Positions 14,743 through 24,963 of a DNA stretch of 29,476 nucleotides are shown here, piece by piece; the first letter of the stretch is position 1, and each line of letters begins with the position of its first letter. This DNA is from Ministeria vibrans ATCC 50519. Its lineage: Eukaryota > Opisthokonta > Filasterea. The notes beneath the pieces are model-generated. The model was not told the origin of the DNA, did no database searches, and was given only the letters and a program-made list of their open reading frames with translations. The stretch is from contig CALSCP010002457.1 of the NCBI GenBank assembly GCA_943704425.1, positions 113,874 through 143,349 on the forward strand, written 5' to 3'. The position numbers were made by a program, and so were the translations under genes.

Positions 14743-15856
14743 GGTTAGCTAGCACACACACTATATCAGTTCGATCCAGGAAACGTACCTTTCCGGTGAC
14801 CATTTCAATAATGGTACAACCGAGCGACCAGATGTCGGCGGACTTATCGTGGCCATGCTGGCGAGCGACTTCGGGTGCCATCCAGTTGGGGGTGCCGTTG
14901 AGGGAGGAGGAGAGGGAGGCAGTGACGGCGAGACGACCACTGGTGCCAAAGTCGCACAGCTTGACAATGCCGTTGCTGTCGACAAGAATGTTGGCGCCTT
15001 TGATGTCCAAATGGACAATGTCGCGGCCGTGCAGGTAGCTGAGGCCACACAGAATCTGACGTGTGTACACGGCAGCGAGGTGAACAGAGAGCGCCCCAAA
15101 CTTTTCCAGGAGTGTCTGAATCGAGCCGCCCGCCGCGTACTCCAGCAGAATGTGTAGCTGGTCGTGTTCGCGTTGCATTCCCAGGTACTGCACGACGTTG
15201 GGATGCTGCAGGGTCTGCAGCACGGCAATCTCCTTTTCCAGCGCGCGCAGTTCACCATTGCTCGCACCAACCCCGACCGTTTTCACAGCCACAAGGCGCC
15301 CAGAGTCCTCCAGCAGCGCCAAATGAACTTGACCAAATGCACCGGTGCCCAGGGCGGGGCCCTGGCGGAAGACCAATGCGTTGTCGCTTCGCAGGGTGGC
15401 GCGAGACGTGTGGGAACTTTTGGAATTTTCAAAAGTTTTGGCGGTTCGTCCGGGCGTTGTTTCGCCTGCGCTTGGCACGGCGTCTGCCAGAACACTCCGT
15501 GGCGACTCTAGTGGCACTAAAGGGTCGTCGGCAAAGGCGCTCGTTCGTGAAACTGGAATGTCCGCTATTCTAACACCTCGCGATTGCGTTGCACTCGCCG
15601 TCTGAACCTCACTCTGGACGCGATGAAGACGCCCAAAGTCACCACGAGGTGCCATGGACGGCGAGGATTCGGCGGATCGGTCGGCGTACGCAGCGTCCGC
15701 CCCGGAGCGCCTTGACATTCCACTGCCGCCCTCCGAGGATCGCTTGCGCGCGCGCCCATAACTTGCAGCGAGGTTGCTGAACAGCGTGCTGGCAGGTTCG
15801 TCCTGTACAAACTCATCTGCCTGCTCCTCTTGCGACCGCCATTCGTCTGAGAACAT
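13176..15856 (-). CDS. Ste11/MAPKKK-like protein kinase with HLD catalytic motif and polyQ tail
   Basis: Exons 15856-14789 and 14699-13176 give about 863 residues. A Ser-rich N-terminus precedes the kinase at about residues 163-425. Visible motifs are GTGAFGQVH (170-178), AVK with K192, HLDIKGANILV from 282, DFG at 302-304, GTPNWMAPE at 321-329 and DIWSLGCTIIEMVTGK. The motif set and PPWQKYRDKVAIIFHLT mark the STE11/MAPKKK group, which starts MAP-kinase cascades. The usual HRD is HLD (leucine 283), while the catalytic Asp284 is kept. The long C-terminus is low complexity: two polyglutamine tracts, His runs and many SP/TP sites, ending in an acidic DGEDTYIYDEPRI. No regulatory domain is recognised. 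The single intron has a run of about 30 Ts on the sense strand just before its acceptor. Assignment to one MAPKKK subfamily is not possible by eye. Confidence 0.88.
13589..13632. repeat. CAA/CAG trinucleotide tract encoding polyglutamine
   Basis: On the minus strand this encodes an interrupted run of about 14 Gln within the C-terminal tail of the MAPKKK-like protein, followed by Leu-Gln-Gln repeats. Confidence 0.9.
14347..14413. repeat. Second CAA/CAG tract encoding polyglutamine
   Basis: On the minus strand it encodes about 20 Gln interrupted by single Arg and His residues, just after the kinase domain and next to a His-rich stretch. Confidence 0.9.
14709..14738. repeat. Poly-A run (poly-T on the sense strand) in the MAPKKK intron
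   Basis: About 30 As lie in the 89-base intron 14700-14788. In the sense direction this is an exceptionally long polypyrimidine tract ending 9 bases before the acceptor. Confidence 0.95.
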
Positions 15857-15867
15857 TCTTCGTCGCT

Positions 15868-15917
15868 CCTTTTTTTTTCTTTCGTTCCTTTCTTTTTTTT
15901 AGATCCGCAAAAATGCG

Positions 15918-15952
<35 letters not shown>

Positions 15953-15972
15953 GAAGAGAAAAAAAAAAGAAT
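15868..15972. repeat. Poly-T / poly-A facing tracts upstream of the MAPKKK-like gene
   Basis: A T-rich tract (15868-15900) is followed by a 23-A run and further A-rich sequence (15918-15970). Between them is a small palindrome, CGCAAAAATGCG, at 15907-15918. The arrangement could fold into a hairpin. It lies 12 or more bases upstream of the MAPKKK-like start and may be in its 5' UTR or promoter. Confidence 0.75.
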
Positions 15973-16031
15973 GCGCGCGAAATACCAGCGTAAAGGCAGT
16001 GGGGTGCCTCCAACTGTCACTTAAATCTCGT

Positions 16032-16402
16032 TTATAAGGGGCTGCGAGTGAGTGCGGTAGCGTGCGACGACTCTTTCTGAGACACATAAAGGTGTGTTGT
16101 CCCAAAAAAAAAGCCGAAAAAAAGGAAAAGTCGCTAACGACGCTGGTATGGGGCTTAAATCACAACAGCGTGGGAGTGCAGGTATTGTGTAGTGTGTACA
16201 ATGCTGTTTGAGCAAAGCGTCGTGGAGAAAGAGCAAAGGGAAGCAACGTTTTCGGGCGTTTTTTATGGGAGTTGTCGTTGTTGTTGTTGTTGTTGTTGTG
16301 TACCTTTTGATGTTGAGTGACAGACACGGCTGCGTTGGCACCAGCCATGAGCTGAATAGCCACAAAGGCGACAGTCACCACCAACAGTGTGGTAGCGCGC
16401 AT
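16032..16402 (-). CDS. Hypothetical small secreted peptide
   Basis: The ATG at 16402 opens a convincing signal peptide, with a hydrophobic core TTLLVVTVAFVAIQLM followed by Ala/Gly. Exon 16402-16304 ends at a GTACAC donor, a form used by other genes here. Joined in phase to 16076-16032 after a pyrimidine-rich CTCAG acceptor, it gives only 47 residues, with a short basic, Ser/Thr-rich tail. If the intron is retained, the frame instead continues for about 80 residues through a poly-Asn run. No family is recognised. It lies divergent to SEC13. The peptide could be a real short secreted factor or a chance frame. Confidence 0.42.
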
Positions 16403-16640
16403 CTTATGGCACAGGAACAAAAAATCACTGGACACTGACTAAACAAATCTCTATCTCTGTACATTGAACTTTGAATAAACAACAATATTATTTTCATTTG
16501 AATTTTGACATTAATAAAAATTATTAAATTAAAAATTACATTTTTTCTAATTTCGTGGACCCTCTCCGACCCGTGTCTTCAATAATCATCTCGTACATCA
16601 GCCCTCACTCTCATTCACACACTCACTCTCACAAATCAGA

Positions 16641-18626
16641 ATGGTAGTCTCTCCCAAAATACGACTGAGTGTAAACCCAACTTGAAATCCTTATGGGCTC
16701 TCCCTTTCGTCTTGATTTTTAGGGATTCGACACTTTAACAACCGTTGAGACTCGCCATGAAGACATGATTGTAAGAAACACTCTCCATTTTCATGAAACG
16801 TTTCTCTTTTCGTTTCAATCGCTCCGCTTTGCCAGCGCCGTATCTTTGCGCCGCATGACTTCCACCCATCGACGTGATTGCCTTCGTCCCTCTGACATCT
16901 CCATTACAGCCGTGGACTGTTTGACATTTACCTATTTCGCCAATTCACAACGAACGAAAAAAAAAAAGAAAAAAAAAATACATCTCGACGCATCACCACT
17001 GCCGCGCAAGCGTCTTGCCGGGGCCCACTCCGCCCTCATTGCACCCCACACGTACCGCGCGTCTCTCTCCGACATGCCACGCGGCCCTCTGTGCCTGCAA
17101 ACACGCTCAAGGCCCTCTTTTGACGGATGTGTCACAGCAACGACACTTTCTTCGCGTCGCTCAAACGCTTTCGCGTGACCCTTGCCCCATCGTTCACTCT
17201 GGAACATTGCTATACTTTGTGTTTAAACCATCCTGTGTGCAACGTATCGCCCGATGTTGTTGGTGTCGGTGATGCTGTTTTTCTTCTCTTGGCACAATCG
17301 TTTCTCAACTCTCGTCTGTTGCTGCGACCCAACCCAACCCAGCATGATGCACAGCTTGATTTTTACGGACGACGACTTGCTACTGCCTCGTCGGATCGCA
17401 CCGTACGCATCTTTGAGGTGGCCGGCGACCAACATACAGAGATTGCTGCACTCCGAGGGTATGTGATCCCAACTCGCCCGTGCACAACAAACGCTTTCGT
17501 TTTTATTTCATCCATAGTCATGAAGGGCCTGTCTGGCAATCGGCCTGGGCACATCCTAAGTTTGGGTCGCTCATTGCATCGTGTTCATACGACGGACGAG
17601 TGATCATCTGGAAGGAGCAGAGTGGTCAGCAGCAGCAGGCGCAACACAGTCAACAGTACGCGACCAACAATGGCGGATGGGAAAAGTACCATGAGCATGC
17701 GGGCCACTCGTCGTCAGTCAATGCTGTTGCATGGGCGCCCCATGAGCTTGACTGTCTTATGCTTGCCTGTGCCTCTTCAGATGGAAGTGGTACGTTACAC
17801 TTGTTGCTCTCCCTCGCTTTTTGTTCTTTCGTAGCTTTCACTTAAAAACGAATTCTTTTTCTCTTTAGTGTCGATTTTGACGGCCAAGGAAGACGGTTTG
17901 TTTGAGAGCACCTCTTTTCACGCACACTCGATTGGTTGCAATGCCGTAAGCTGGGCTCCTGCGTTTGCACCGGGCACACTCGCACAGCCCCAGCAGCAGG
18001 GCAGTGCCGAGTCTGCGCCCGTTCCCGTCAGACGGATTGTCACCGCTGGCTCTGACAATGCAGTCAAGGTACAACAATCGCACATTTCTTTCTCTTCTCG
18101 CGCTCCTTGCTCACAGATTCCCCCTTTTTTTTTTTTTCTTCTTTCTTTTTTCTTATAGATTTGGCATTGCACCAACGAGACGTCGTGGGAGCTGGAAGCG
18201 ACTCTACCTGGCCATCTCGATTGGGTTCGTGATGTCGCATGGTACGCACATGTCGAACTCTTTATCACACACACACACACACACACTGACGGTGCACAAT
18301 CACATTCCTAGGGCCCCTAATGTGGGTATTGGTGGCAGCATGATTGCGTCGGGCGGTCAAGACAGCCAAGTGCTCATCTTCAAGCAGAGCTCTCCCTCGG
18401 ATCCCTGGACATCGACCGTCCTCAATAAGTTTCCCGATGTTGTCTGGCGTGTCAGTTGGAGCGTCACCGGAAACATCCTCGCTGTGTAAGCTCTGCGGCC
18501 TCTCTAGTGCTTCTTTTTCTCACCTTTGTTGCTTTCTGTAGCTCGGGTGGCGACAATAAAGTAACCTTGTGGAAGGAGACGGTCGAGGGCGACTGGGGTT
18601 GTCTCAGTGCTCTTGATCAGAATTAA
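16641..18626 (+). CDS. SEC13: SEC13, COPII coat and nuclear pore WD-repeat protein
   Basis: Eight exons: 16641-16670, 16723-16770, 17343-17458, 17518-17789, 17869-18068, 18159-18241, 18312-18485 and 18542-18626. They give about 335 residues, near the family's usual 320. Diagnostic stretches are [65 protein letters not shown] and [12 protein letters not shown], covering the six blades. SEC13 pairs with SEC31 in the outer COPII coat and with NUP145C/NUP96 in the nuclear pore. A Gln-rich loop and an Ala/Pro/Gln insertion enlarge two blade connections. The start is not certain: the 10-residue first exon uses a GTAAAC donor at 16671, but splicing directly after the ATG (GTAGTC at 16644) would also stay in phase. 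The 572-base intron 2 (16771-17342) shows no gene of its own. Confidence 0.95.
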
Positions 18627-19047
18627 GAAAAAGTTAATAATAAAATTTAATTATTATTATTTTTTTATTATTGATTATAATTAATTATACGTAGAATAGC
18701 AAACCAAAGCCTTCTCTACTCTCTATCGCTTTTTCTCTATCACTTTGTCTTTCTATCACTTAAATTCACTTTGTCTCAATTTGAATATAATTATTCACTC
18801 TATCACTTTCTCTCTCTTTATCGCATTGTCTCTTTCTCTCTCTCTCTATCGCTCTCTCTTTCTCTCTAGTCTCTTAACTCTTCTGTGACAGACTGACAGA
18901 CAGTGAGACAGACCTGTAGTGCCGTGATGTGATGCTTTATTTAATATTCTAGTGAAGAGAAGGAAAAGACAATAATATTCAATGTGAATATAATATTACA
19001 CTCAAATGAAAAATTAAAAATTAAAAATCAAATAATTACTTACTACC
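18627..19047. other. Intergenic spacer, AT-rich and CT-rich, no gene seen
   Basis: This spacer of about 420 bases between SEC13 and EIF3C has AT-rich ends and a middle (18720-18870) of degenerate TCTCTATCACTTTCT-type repeats. No reading frame or RNA gene is recognised. The last 80 bases resemble the AT-rich blocks before other starts in the window and probably belong to the EIF3C promoter. Confidence 0.6.
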
Positions 19048-21329
19048 ATGTCTCGCTTTTTCGCAACTGGAGACACCGAGAGCTCGGCAAGTGAGAGTGA
19101 TGGAGAGGGAGACTACCAGGCTCCGACGATTGCGCCCAAGGCGTAAGTGGCGAAAAAAAAAACCTTCACGGCACACTCGCGTGCGCTATCGTCATCCTGA
19201 AGGCTCCTCAGCCTGCCGTGCATCTTCCTCGAGCCCCTCCCGGCGCATTTCCAGCACAAACCCAGTGCTGGCGTGCCCTGAAATTGTTTCATGTGGGACA
19301 AGTCTGTCTCGTAGACCCATTCTCTCTCTCTCTCTCTCTCTCACTCTCTCTCTCTCTCGCGCGCCGCCTCCGCCTCGCCCCTCCCCGCCTGCCCCCGCCC
19401 ACGTCCGCCTCTGCATGCACCTCCATCCACCTCTATCATCGTGTCCATTTGTGTGTCTTAACGCTGATCCTTTTTTTTTTTTTTTTTTGATGTGTTCAGC
19501 GGAAACTTCATTGACTCGGACAGCGACGACGAGCGCCGCGTCGTCGTGATGCGCTCCGACAAACGCAAGGACGAGCTGCAGCGCCTTGCCAAGGCGTACC
19601 GCGGCTACAAGAAGAACCGTGACTTTGAGAGAATTGACATTGGTAAACGCGCGTTTTTTTTTTTTTTTTTTTTTTTTTCTCACTCCTGTTTCTTCTTTTG
19701 ACAACTGAAAAATTTTTGTTTCTTTAGCATTTGCGGATCTTCAGACCGCTGTCAAGGCGTACCAGAAGGCGACGGGCACCGATTCGGCGCTTCCCTCTAT
19801 CTTCCTGCAGACTGTGCTGGACATGAGTGCGTTTGTGGGGGAGTCGTGGGGCACACGCAAGACGCTCAACAAGCTGCCGGCCAAGGCGCTGTCGTCGCTC
19901 AAGCAGAACGTCAAGAAGCTCATTGAGGCGAACCAGGAGGCCTTTGATAAATTCAAAGAGGTAAGGGAGCGTAGCGTTGTATGACGAGTGTCTGACTATT
20001 GTCATGCTTCTTGTTTTATTGTGATGAAGAACCCCGTTGACGACGATGAGGAGGAAGCGAAGAAGCACGGTGGTGGCGAGTCGGACGAAGATGACGATGA
20101 CCAATTTGGCGATGATGATGAGTTTGACGATGATGGGTCAGACCCGTTTGCGGCCGACTCGGACGGATTCGAGACGGTGGGTCGCAAGAAGAAGACAAGC
20201 AAGAAGAAGAGTCAGAGCGACGATGATGCGTCTGACTCTGACGACGATGAAGATGACCGCAACCCCAAGTCAAAGTTCCTCAAGGTATTTACTTTTTTAA
20301 AATTAATAATAATAATAATAATTATAATAATAATAATTATTATTGTATATAAATGTCTTACACTTTTTTTGTGTGTAGGACGATTTCTCTGAGTCGGAGA
20401 GCGATTCGGACGAAGAGGTGCCAACGGGTAATCTGACGCGAGAGTGGTTCCTGAAGACGACAGTGGAGCGGGAGGAGCGAGAACGCAAAGAGCGTCAGCA
20501 GGAGCGTGCACGACTGCGCAAGGAGCGTCGCGAGGCGGCTGAGGCGGCGGGACGCGAGGCGCGCGCCCTCGCCGGCGAGGACGGGCCGGGAGGCGCAGGG
20601 GAGGCCGGTAGCACGGTCGAGCAGGGTCTGTTTGAGGGTGTCGAGGAGATCACGGCTGTTATGGTGTTGGAGAAGCTGGAGGAGATCCTGGCGGCACGAG
20701 GACGCAAGGGCACCGTTGCCGAGCATCAGGTGGATCTGCTGCAAAAGCTTGCTGTCATTGCCACCGAGCAGCAGTTGGGTCGTGGTATCGAGACCAAGCT
20801 GCACCTGCATGTCATTTCGGCGCTCTTCTTCCAGAGCACGCCGACCAACCCCATGAATGGCGCGCAGTGGAACCGCTGCTTTGATAACATCTCGGCGCTC
20901 ATCCGCACCCTCACCGAACACACGGATGTGCATCTTGTCGACACAACCGAGATTCCTCAGGCACCGCTTGGCAGCGACCCGTCCGCCACCGCCCCACCCA
21001 CCCCCACTACTCCCGCCAGTGTCTCCTCGTCGTCGGGCGCGCCTGCCTTCCCTGCTGCCTCTGTCGTCGTCGAGGAGAGTCTTCTCGAGGCGCCTTTCTA
21101 CGTGCACGGTTCGCTTGTCTACTCGCTCGAACGTCTCGACGACGAGTTTACCAAGACACTGCAGAACACAGACCCTCACACGACTGAGTATGTGTCGCGT
21201 CTGCGGGAAGAGTCGCGTCTTCTCGATTTGTTTGTTCTCGCACAGACGTACTTGGAGCAGCAGGGCGACACCACCGCCATTTGCCGTTGCTACCTTCGTC
21301 GTCTGGAGCACCTCTACTTTAAGGTGAGG

Positions 21330-21369
<40 letters not shown>

Positions 21370-22975
21370 AGACCCAAAAAATTATTATTATTAGACCCAA
21401 AAAAATTTATTATTATTATTATTATTCATTATTCATAATATTTTTTTTTTCATTTTTCTATGTGTGTAGGTCGATTATGAGTCGATTGGGATTGACGTGA
21501 CGGGCGTGATTGCGGCGGCGACGGGCGGCGACGAGGAGACGCTGGAGGTGGACACGAGTGCACTGAACAACTACCACCGGCCGTCACCGGCGACCATTGA
21601 CCACCTGTGCCGATACATCTACACACATGATGGGTCGTACCGCATGCGCACACGTGCCATTCTGTGCCAAATCTACCACCACGCGTTGCACGACCGTTGG
21701 ACGGAAGGCCGCGACCTCATGCTCATGTCGCACCTTCAGGAGGACATTGGGCGTGCCGACGTGAACACCCAGGCGCTCTTCAACCGCGCTATGGTGCAGC
21801 TGGGCCTGTGTGCTTTCCGCAATGGGCTCATCAAGGACGCGCACGCGTGTCTCCACGAGATTATGGCGACGCAAAAGGCCAAGGAGCTGCTGGCGCAGGG
21901 CGTGCAGAACCCGCGTCACCAGGACAAAACGGCGGAGGAGGAGAAGATTGAGAAGCGCCGTCAGCTGCCCTTCCACATGCACATCAACTACGAGCTGCTC
22001 GAGTGCGTGTACCTGACCACTGCGCTGCTCATTGAGGTGCCCAACATGGCCGCGAACCGCTTTGACCACCGTCGCCGCATTGTCAGCAAGCCTTTCCGCA
22101 AGTACTGGGACATTATCGAGCGACAACTGTTCCAGGGACCGCCCGAGAACACGCGCGAGCACGTCATTGCAGCGGCGCGTGCGCTGCACAACGGCGACTG
22201 GCGCCAGTGCCACAAGTATCTCATGGACATTAAGGCTTGGAATCTGTTCCCCGCAGCCGACACGGTCAAGACGATGCTGCGCAGTGAGGTGCAGACTCAA
22301 GGTATTCGCACCTACCTGCTCGAGTACAGCGGTGCCTACGCCTCCCTCCACATTGACGATCTCTGTGCCATGTTTGAGCTGGAGCGACCCGCTGTGCACG
22401 CCATTGTCTCCAAGATGATCATTAACGAGGAGCTCCACGCCACCTGGGACCAGCCCACCAACACGGTTCTCATTCACCAGGAGGAGCCGTCGCGTCTTCA
22501 GGCTCTCGCCGTCCAGTTTGCCGACAAGGTATGTTCCAATCTATTCTCTTCTCTATCATTATTGTGCAATCTAATTGGTATGTATGCGCGCGTGTGGTGC
22601 ATAGGCTGCGCAACTGGTGGAGAACAACGACCGTCTCTACGAGGTGCGTGTGGGTGCAAGTGCTCAGCAGCAGACGCAGCGCAACACAGGCTCGTCGGGA
22701 GGCTCGGGCGGCAACTCGGGTGGCGGAGGCAACTCCTCCGGCTCCGGGTACTACCGAAAGGACTCTCAGTTGTAAGTTGGTGTCATTATTATACGCGTAT
22801 TATTTTTATTAAGATGTCATGTTCTTTCATCATCATTCTAATTTTTTTTTCTGCTAGACGGAATCGATCGACTCAGGGTGGACAGCAGCGCGGAGGAAAC
22901 TACCGGTCGTACTCCAACGCGGGGGGCAACAGCTCCACGGGAAATGCCGACTACTCGCGCAACTACGCACGATAA
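19048..22975 (+). CDS. EIF3C: Translation initiation factor eIF3 subunit c
   Basis: Exons 19048-19142, 19500-19642, 19728-19960, 20030-20284, 20379-21323, 21470-22528, 22605-22771 and 22858-22975 join in phase to about 1004 residues, slightly longer than the human protein. The MSRFFATGD start is characteristic. Next come the acidic Asp/Glu/Ser tracts and the eIF3c N-terminal block (FADLQTAVKAYQKAT, LSSLKQNVKKLIEANQ). The core follows (EEITAVMVLEKLEEILAARG, DEEFTKTLQNTDPHTTEYV, RYIYTHDGSYRMRTRAIL). The PCI domain lies in exon 6 (YASLHIDDLCAMFELE). The tail is Gly/Asn/Ser/Arg-rich and ends NYAR. eIF3c is a core subunit that binds the 40S ribosome and eIF1/eIF5. Several introns hold CT, CA, AAT or poly-T runs. 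Confidence 0.96.
19321..19358. repeat. CT-rich repeat in EIF3C intron 1
   Basis: A nearly pure CT run lies in the 357-base first intron of EIF3C. A poly-T run at about 19471-19488 precedes the acceptor, and another (about 19654-19678) sits in intron 2. Confidence 0.9.
21330..21367. repeat. (CA)n microsatellite in EIF3C intron 5
   Basis: About 19 CA units begin seven bases after the exon 5 donor and are followed by ATT/TTA repeats up to the acceptor. Confidence 0.95.
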
Positions 22976-22998
22976 CGAGAGCGGAATGAAGATCCGAG

Positions 22999-23055
22999 GA
23001 GATTTATTAGAGATTTATTAGAGATTTATTAGAATTTATTAGAGATGTATTAGAG
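22999..23055 (+). repeat. Short tandem repeat, unit GAGATTTATTA, between EIF3C and TYW3
   Basis: About five copies of the 11-mer, the last two imperfect, follow the EIF3C stop by 23 bases. They probably lie in its 3' UTR. An AAT repeat at about 23063-23090 follows, before the TYW3 start. Confidence 0.85.
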
Positions 23056-23151
23056 TCGAATCATAATAATAATAATAATAATAATTATTAATGACTATTG
23101 TTTCAGTTTCCGTTTTCGTTTCGAGAATATTTATCTTTTTTATATAATTAT

Positions 23152-23970
23152 ATGGAAGACTTGTTTGCTTTGGCAGACGTGGCACAGGACACGGGCGATC
23201 CGTTAGTGGCTCAGCCGACGCGTGCAAATCGAACCCAGCCAGATCATCATGCGGAACGTCCGCCCGAAATGCGCCACAAAAAACACCGGCCAGCGCCCAT
23301 TCTCGACGCAGGATTCGTTGCTAACAAGGCCGAGGTCCTCAGAGTGTTGGCCAGTGACAGTCCCGACCGATCGCGAGCGGGCGGTGTCGACGAGCCCATT
23401 CGTGCGCTTGTCATTGCCATCAACGAACACGTCGACTACTTCACGACGAGCTCGTGCTCGGGGCGGGCGCTTCTGAGTGCCGGGGCTGCCGCGCAGAAAG
23501 AGGGACTTGACTGGGTCTACTCGACGCACGGTCGTGTCGACGGCGAGGCGCTGCGCACCGCCGTGCGCGCTTTTCGACGCAAAGCTGGCGAAATTCTCTC
23601 CTTCAAGTATGAAGGCTTCATCCTACATGTTCGCTGTCGCGGCCTCGAATCTGCCGCGCGGTTTCTCACGGCCGCCCTTGCCGCTGGCTACAAAAACTCT
23701 GGGATGGTCGTGGGTCGCAACGGACGAGTGACCGTTGCGGTGCGCGAGTCACAAGCTCTGTCGGTGCCGCTGGACTTTCCGCTTCTCTCCAATGCCGATG
23801 CGCAGGCCGAATCAAGTCGCCCGGGAGCGCCCCTCATCTCCGACGCCTACCTTGAACATCTGACAGTGTTGACCAACGACAAGATTGTGCGCAATGGCGA
23901 GCGACTGCAGCGCTTGTGTGGACAACTCGAGGAAACGTTTGGCATTCGTTGCACTGAAGAAGGACTGTAA
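23152..23970 (+). CDS. TYW3: TYW3, wybutosine-synthesis tRNA methyltransferase
   Basis: This is a single-exon gene of 272 residues, the only complete gene here without an intron. Hallmarks of TYW3 are FTTSSCSGRALL, the block LSFKYEGFILHVRCRGLESAARFL, AGYKNSGMVVGRNGRVTVAVRES and the later LSVPLDFP. The C-terminal helix carries VLTNDKIVRNGERL. TYW3 carries out an S-adenosylmethionine-dependent N4-methylation step in making wybutosine next to the anticodon of tRNA-Phe. The N-terminal 55 residues are variable; the conserved domain starts near AGFVANKAEVLRVL. The ATG at 23152 is the first in frame after an AT-rich leader. It converges with the V-ATPase gene across about 250 bases that hold no gene. 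Confidence 0.95.
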   Translation: MEDLFALADVAQDTGDPLVAQPTRANRTQPDHHAERPPEMRHKKHRPAPILDAGFVANKAEVLRVLASDSPDRSRAGGVDEPIRALVIAINEHVDYFTTSSCSGRALLSAGAAAQKEGLDWVYSTHGRVDGEALRTAVRAFRRKAGEILSFKYEGFILHVRCRGLESAARFLTAALAAGYKNSGMVVGRNGRVTVAVRESQALSVPLDFPLLSNADAQAESSRPGAPLISDAYLEHLTVLTNDKIVRNGERLQRLCGQLEETFGIRCTEEGL

Positions 23971-24224
23971 CAAAGAATGTTTTAATTGTACACATAAAAA
24001 ACGATCCCAAAAAAAGATCATCTCCCGACAAAGACAATTGTGTTCGACTTTCAACTTCAAAAAAAAAAAGAGAGAGAGCTCGTTCCCTTTTGTACCCCAC
24101 TATCTTCTCCCTCACACATTTGAAAAAAAAGAGTGTTCTTTCATTCAATTTTGTAACTCACTCTATCCCTCACACACTCTTATCGCTCGCGTATTCAAAT
24201 TTCGGTTGGAAGGTAGACACTCTC

Positions 24225-24779
24225 TCAATCGTCTTGACCCTTTCCGCTCAGAATGGCCTTGAAGGCAAACGGCTTAAACTTGATTCCGGAACCGTCGTAG
24301 AACTTGTTCTGAAACTCGACCCAGTGCAGACGGAGGGCGTGCAAGAAGGCAGACAACCCCTCCATGATGAGCAGGACGGCAATGGTCAGCAGAGCCCAGA
24401 AGCCCCACGCGAAAAACAGAACAACCACGTTGCCCTTGAGGCCAAACTGCAGCACCATGCTCCACAGCACTTCGCTCAGCTCAGCGTGCGCCAGCGACAG
24501 CGCCCACAGACGCAAGTACGACGCTGTGTTCGAGATGCAGCCCAGACAGTACTCAATTGTGTGGATACACTATATAACAGAATATACACTCAAAATAAGT
24601 CGCTGATTCTCGATACACTCTTGCGTTGCACCAAGTGCCCACTTACCTGGTGCACCATAATCTCTCCAAACTCAAAGTGCTCGTCGTCGTCGTCACTCTC
24701 TTCGTGGCGCGTCGACTCACGATCAGACTCGACCATCTCCACAGCACCCTTGACCTCGACGGGGCGAGCGGGACTCAGC
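24225..24779 (-). CDS. ATP6V0A: V-ATPase subunit a, C-terminal part only
   Basis: Only two exons can be found: 24779-24647 and 24569-24225, together about 158 residues of a protein normally near 800-850. They cover the acidic cytosolic loop ending [10 protein letters not shown], then [31 protein letters not shown] in two adjoining stretches, with the proton-channel arginine in SYLRLW. The last transmembrane segment, [23 protein letters not shown], and a normal C-terminus follow. The subunit forms the membrane half-channels of the vacuolar proton pump. The first exon begins at a proper CAG acceptor with two bases of a codon missing upstream, so it was spliced from an earlier exon. Upstream sits the unrelated FAD oxidoreductase gene instead. 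Frame and key residues are intact, so I read it as a cut-off gene rather than an old pseudogene. Confidence 0.9.
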
Positions 24780-24854
24780 CTGTCCAAAGTAAATCAAAGT
24801 GTTAGTTTCCATAGTTTCTCTTTCTCTCTCTCGATCATTTAATTTTTTTTCCTC

Positions 24855-24859
<5 letters not shown>

Positions 24860-24949
<90 letters not shown>
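24860..24949. repeat. (CT)n microsatellite at the V-ATPase / FAD oxidoreductase junction
   Basis: About 45 uninterrupted CT units lie between the orphan 3' exons of V-ATPase subunit a and the last visible exon of the FAD oxidoreductase. Both genes are incomplete on the sides facing this array. Confidence 0.95.
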
Positions 24950-24951
<2 letters not shown>

Positions 24952-24963
24952 GATCATTTGTAC

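Noticed and set aside
16160-16435. Unspliced 91-codon frame with a GTG start and a poly-Asn run
   Set aside because: The upstream GTG is not a likely eukaryotic start, and the Asn run begins exactly at a GTACAC donor like those used elsewhere, so a spliced short product is preferred.
20358-21377. Open frame of 339 codons antisense to EIF3C
   Set aside because: It is the complement of strongly conserved eIF3c coding sequence, begins in CA repeats, and has no recognisable protein motif.
21584-22477. Open frame of 297 codons antisense to EIF3C exon 6
   Set aside because: It is a shadow of the GC-rich conserved exon; the sense frame matches eIF3c throughout.
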